From the NCBI RefSeq assembly GCF_037126465.1, contig NC_088201.1:130634665-130698664 (forward strand): a stretch of 64,000 nt of DNA, read 5' to 3'. The notes beneath the pieces were generated by a model. That model did not search any database and was not told where the DNA came from. It was given only the letters and a program-made list of their open reading frames with translations. Below are positions 59,920 to 64,000 of this stretch, one piece after another. The DNA is from Ornithodoros turicata (taxonomy: Eukaryota; Arthropoda; Arachnida; Ixodida; Argasidae). The first letter of the stretch is position 1; each line of letters begins with the position of its first letter. The position numbers were made by a program, and so were the translations under genes.

Positions 59920-60062
59920 TTTGTACACCTGTGTACATAGATACCTAGCATACATTTTCTATTTTGAATCTTCAGCATTTTGCCTATTCTTTGTTACGTA
60001 TTAAGTGTATACCTGTGTACATAGATCCCTAGCACGCAATTTTATATTTTGAATCCTGGGCT
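59920..60062. repeat. Two-copy direct repeat, ~82 bp
   Basis: TGTACACCTGTGTACATAGA near 59924 recurs as TGTATACCTGTGTACATAGA near 60007, each followed by CCTAGCA and a TATTTTGAATC block. Confidence 0.8.
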
Positions 60063-60570
60063 GAGTTCAGTAGTTGTGTGCAAGTATGTAGGAGCAGTTA
60101 TGTGCAGGGCTAAGCACCTTGTGCAGCTTGCAAATCTACACCACATGGCAAAATGTGCACAAAATAGCAGAAGCACAGAACATTGTCGACGGTTTGACAT
60201 TCCTTTAGTACAGAAATGCTGTTGTAATCAAAGTAGAAGTAATCATCAGCAGGGTGTGTACACACTGAACAAGGGTGTCATTGCTGGAAGCTGATACTGT
60301 TGTGCCTGTTTTGCAAGATAAAGTATCAGACTTCTAAATTGAGCTAATGGACTTGTGCCTTCTTATTCCCCCATAGCATTCGTTACAGTGCCAAAAATTG
60401 TGGGAAGACTTAGCACCACACAGTATGCAAATATCATATAATGTGATCTTCAAGTGCAAATATGTTCACTTCCACCTTTTTTGTACGAGAGATATGTGGA
60501 AAGTTCCAGATGTACATGAGGACAGCTATAGCAGCATGCATTGGACATTAAAGTCCAGGGCCCCACATGT
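60063..60570. other. Intergenic stretch, nothing recognised
   Basis: Only short frames; no element end or RNA recognised. Confidence 0.4.
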
Positions 60571-60660
60571 GTTCATGATGACGAATAGCAGCAAGAAGGC
60601 AAGGACAGGGTATAGACAGGACGACTGCAGGACTTCTTGCTGCTATTCGTCATCATGAAC
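60571..60660. repeat. Perfect 28-bp hairpin
   Basis: GTTCATGATGACGAATAGCA and the next eight bases (60571-60598) are matched exactly in inverse at 60633-60660, with a 34-base loop containing GACAGGACGAC. No T-run follows. Confidence 0.95.
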
Positions 60661-61995
60661 CTATACCAACTACCCCGGATTGTTCCTATCCCACCTGTGT
60701 TTGCTGGAGTTTGTACATTATCCTTTCGTGCTTATTCAGTACATGGACTGTCATACTGGTTATTTTGCACATTATTCCGTCGTGGGTATTTATGATGAAA
60801 GATGGAAGTCACTGAAAAGTCACTGTGTTCCAGCCTCAGAACATCAATTGTCTCATGTGGGTATTTATGTTGTTTACAACGGCATGGCGAATTTACCTAT
60901 GATAAAAGAAAGCAAGCCCCCACCTGGTCTCCTGTGTCCTTTGTTGCACGCATGTCGCTAGTGTTGATTCTTCTGTGTTTACAAATTGTTTGAGTTTTTG
61001 CTCTTGGATTTGCTTTCAACAGCGGTTCTTGCATTCCGCGGCTCGACATCGCGATGGAACGCACGCGCAGCGCGAGCGCCCGCCCCGCGCTATACGTAAT
61101 GCTGACGTACCAGATGGCGTCATCATGACGGAATTTGTAGTTTGCCCCGCAACGGATGGATGGCGTTGACGGTCTCTATCATGGCCGCCCTTGGAGACCA
61201 ATGGTGGCCAATGCAAGCTTCGCTACCATCTATATTTACCTTGTAACACATTTGAGACAAGTTCTGTTTAGAACGTTAACGGTTGGAGCCTGTGAGCTCC
61301 TTGCCTGTGAGAAATATTTGCGATCCGCGCTATCACTTTGCCTTTCTCTATCCGCGTTTCTGTGTCATTTGTGCGCTGTATCGTTGCCGTTTGTAAAACC
61401 TCTCATTCATGCTATTTGTACGAATGTCTGGTGTACGTTCTTGTATTCCGGGATACACGAACCATGCACCTTCGGCGATCAAACGTATACTGCACTCGCG
61501 AGAACTGCCACGATCTCGTCTATATAGACGGATGGACTAGTTGCTTGTTTTTCTAATAGATATCGTGCGAGGCTCGGTGCGGCTGGAGCCCGCGAGCTGC
61601 GCTTTGATATTCGATTGCTCAAAAAAAATGCTCAATCTACGGCGATGCTACTACGTATCTGAAGCACCCAAGTTTACAAGATTTCTAAAAAGTCCAGCGG
61701 TTCGCCGCCGTTCATTTTACAGTTCCTTTAAGACACATTCTTGGAGTAAAAGCGTCATGGTATTCCAAATGTCGGAGCGGTCAATATGCATGTGTGTGAC
61801 GCACATGTGGCTTCATTGGTTCAGACTCCATTGGTGAAAATTTTTTGTAACGTCATAATCTGGAAATTTTCCAGATTATTACCAGGAAGTACCTCAGCAA
61901 CTGTAAGTGTGTAAATGTACCGGTATTACGCTATTTATTCTAACGACATAACCCATCCGGCTATCAGATAATTCTGCTCCGTACTGTCATTACAG
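60661..61995. other. Upstream region of the 62.0 kb exon, including a CpG-rich patch
   Basis: A piece of the SINE tail family (TTCCAGCCTCAGAACATCA) is at about 60828-60846. A GC- and CpG-rich patch at 61030-61100 is followed by a TGACGTAC and ATGGCGTCATCATGACG area. It could contain a promoter for the downstream exon, but no transcript border can be seen. Confidence 0.3.
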
Positions 61996-62174
61996 CTACG
62001 AAGGGGGCACAGAGATGTCCGGCTTCTATGCAGAACCGGCTCCTCCATTGGAAAGCTCCGTCTCCGTGAGTGCCCTGAAGACGGAAGATGAATCAAGTAG
62101 TAAAAAGTCGGTGCTCATCTTCTTGGCCATTTGTTTACTTTTATTCCTGGGCCTCCTCATTGGAATTGTGTTCT
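61996..62174 (+). CDS. First coding exon of a single-pass membrane protein (partial)
   Basis: An acceptor (GTCATTACAG ending at 61995) precedes a short 5' leader, an ATG at 62015 and 53 codons, then a canonical GTAAGT donor at 62175. The peptide starts MSGFYAEPAPPLESSVSVSA, is followed by a charged EDESSSKK stretch, and ends in a hydrophobic segment SVLIFLAICLLLFLGLLIGI (residues 33-52). A short N-terminal tail ending in lysines followed by one hydrophobic anchor is the layout of type II membrane proteins, for example membrane M13 peptidases, but nothing here identifies the ectodomain. Splice phase at the exit is 1. The remaining exons would lie beyond 62.2 kb and were not found before the window ends. 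Confidence 0.45.
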
Positions 62175-62639
62175 GTAAGTCCCGATCTTCGTTGATATAT
62201 TTCCCGAATACCGCGATAGCATGATTTCCATCTCACATGTAATTGCTTTTAAGGAACGAACGATTATTTTGCCTTTAACGGACGTTTTGTGTATCATATT
62301 GAAGAGAAATGCAGCACGGTCATGATCCGCACAAGGCTGTTACCTGAAACGCCTTAGGCATTCAGGAAGTAAAAACAAACGTAAGGGCACTTCAAGATTT
62401 AACCCAACAACTGGCAACACCTTAGGTAACTGCATTAATCTGCCAAACCCTGGCTTTCTTTGATAAACCCACACGTCTCGAATCGAACACATGAGTGGTA
62501 AAATTTCATGTATTTTACAATGTTTATCAATATTTCTACCGTTTGCACGTAGCCTTCGTCTCCTTTCTCCCGGTTGCTCAATTTCTCAACGGAACATTAT
62601 GTCGCGGGTGCTCTTTTAATGAAAGAGATACTAAGACCC

Positions 62640-62642
<3 letters not shown>

Positions 62643-62675
<33 letters not shown>
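62643..62675. repeat. (TA)n microsatellite
   Basis: About 16 TA units. It produces poly-Tyr/Ile frames on both strands that are not genes. Confidence 0.95.
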
Positions 62676-62729
62676 GAAACGACGAAATAAACGAAATACG
62701 ACGACGTTGAAATAAACGAATGCGGTTGA

Positions 62730-63043
62730 CGATACGACAGCACCAGAGGACACGTGTTTCTCCGTGTTTGCGGCTCGTCAGCTCTGGGTAGCTGCGCATC
62801 GTTCTCTGTAATTTTGAATTTCAAACACGTCTAGTGTCATTTATTTCTTTCTTTAATGGCTTTTTTTCCTCATTATAATTCACTGGCTTGCACTGTGGCA
62901 TTGAGGAGTGCTCAGTCACCCTCCCAGGTGTATATCGCTCGCTGAGCGACCCCTGGTTTGCCGATTCCGAACAATGCGTAGCCACACAGAGCTGACGAGC
63001 CGCAAGCACGGTGAAACACGTGTCCTCTGGTGCTGTCGTATCG
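62730..63043. repeat. Inverted repeat, 75 bp arms
   Basis: The left arm (62730-62804, beginning CGATACGACAGCACCAGAGG) and right arm (62969-63043) match at about 68 of 75 positions. The loop is 164 bases. Both arms contain GGACACGTGTTTC and GCGGCTCGTCAGCTCTG. It is likely two copies of one dispersed element in opposite sense. Confidence 0.9.
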
Positions 63044-63107
63044 TTCCATGAGTATCTGTTTTTCTGCGTGCAGCCATATAGAAACCAATACCGTCGTATA
63101 CGACATC

Positions 63108-63212
63108 CTGGGTATAGTTGCGAGAAGATCCCGTCCCGGGATCTCGGGATCCACATTTCGAAATCCCGACATCCCGGGATTGAAAAAATGGCTCGGTATT
63201 CCGAACCCTAAA
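63108..63212. repeat. Element end rich in CCCGGGAT motifs
   Basis: Repeated ATCCCG and CCCGGGAT palindromes are followed by CGGTATTCCGAACCCTAA, which resembles an inverted hAT-type terminus. The opposite end was not found. Confidence 0.4.
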
Positions 63213-64000
63213 ACAATATGCTTGCTTTCCCTTTCATGTATAAAGAACGTGACTGTGGCTGTGGTTGGCTAGTGCTGAACCTACACTTGCACAAGGTACC
63301 TTCGATTTGACTGCACTCTTTGAACTAGTTCTGCAGTACAGCAGTTCTGTATTCGTCAAGTATCTTCAATTTGGCTGCACTAACAGGTTCAGGCGATGCA
63401 GATCCTTCGTATTCGTTTTCCGAGTATCACGCACGCCCTCCGCACTCTCGTATTTGTGCAGCACTAGTTCTGCACGAGTGCACGGCCGGTCTGCACTTGC
63501 TGGATAGGAAGTGCTGTACGAGTGCATGTGGAGCCGACGACACGGGTCCACGCCGGTGTCACTGATGTTATTGCGGTGACGGTTCCCTCCTGCAGCAAGA
63601 CAGTGGACATGTGTGATGCAACAGTCAGTGAAGTTGCATGGTCGCGATAAGCGCGTGGGATAATTTGCGACCTAACAGAGCTGATTACTCGAATTCTAGG
63701 TTGCACAGGGACAATTAATTATTACGCTTGTCTTCACTGCGGCAAATGACGTAAACTTTGGAGCGGCTGAGAATAATTATTTAATAAAGATATAGAGAGA
63801 TGAAGAACCAAGCAGGAAAAACAGGATAACTTGTGTTCGTAGTGTCTGCAACAATGTTTTCGTGACAACGAGAACACGATTACGATCTGCCCTTCCTTTC
63901 GTGCGAGCAAGTAGAATGCATATGTGGTCCACTGGCTGCCTACAGCTGCAGAGCCATAACAAACATTTACTGGAATGACGACTAAAACGAATGAAGCACA
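63213..64000. other. Right-edge stretch, no gene supported
   Basis: Overlapping short frames on both strands without domains. TGCACTAGTTCTGCA-like palindromic patches at 63455-63480 suggest another repeat but no boundaries could be set. Confidence 0.35.

Noticed and set aside
62578..62824. Two frames with long Tyr/Ile alternation on the minus strand
   Set aside because: They are translations of the (TA)n microsatellite.

Overview
The window reads as nuclear DNA of an arthropod, most likely a tick. Spliceosomal splice sites, tRNA-derived SINE-like units, two Penelope-like elements (PLEs) of the type common in tick genomes, an arthropod-type (TTAGG)n stretch and a multi-exon gene of an arthropod-expanded family all point that way. 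Nothing suggests a prokaryote: there are no operons, ribosome binding sites or CRISPR arrays. Most open frames are short and arise by chance. The species call rests on recognition of families, not on a database search.

Host-type coding sequence is sparse. At the left edge, on the minus strand, lie four consistent exons (779-775, 641-451, 376-284, 191-55) of an N-terminal domain like that of arthropod DUF4806-type proteins, running off the window. Divergent from it is an uninterrupted 629-codon transposase-like ORF (1326-3215). Near the right edge an exon (61996-62174) encodes a short cytoplasmic tail plus a membrane anchor and ends at a clean splice donor. Weaker exon candidates sit at 18.5-20.6, 26.9 and 59.4-59.6 kb.

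The rest is a repeat landscape. 3.5-5.2 kb: two adjacent tandem arrays (289 bp and 237 bp units). 5.6-6.1 kb: a small TIR element abutting a decayed PLE (6.08-7.17 kb), followed by a diverged ~265 bp array. 9.5-10.6 kb: a decayed LINE. 13.7-16.6 kb: SINE-like pieces in fold-back order. 23.4-25.3 kb: a ~195 bp array next to a ~490 bp fold-back MITE. 28.8-30.8 kb: a second, longer PLE with RT and GIY-YIG domains. 34.6-37.0 kb: a 5'-truncated LINE on the minus strand. 37.2-39.3 kb: an inverted pair of ~220 bp repeats around interstitial (TTAGG)n and a 20-base G run. 41.6-50.7 kb: a stack of nested DNA transposons (hAT-like holding CACTA-like holding hAT-like and others) whose right-hand junctions were tandemly amplified as a 1,078 bp unit (3.4 copies). 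50.8-58.9 kb: an 87 bp near-perfect palindrome and several CACTA-, hAT- and MITE-type elements, some nested.

No new biochemical system is evident. The most interesting material is structural: the amplified TE-junction array, two places with hammerhead-like cores inside inverted repeats, and an intact transposase ORF with no recognisable element ends.
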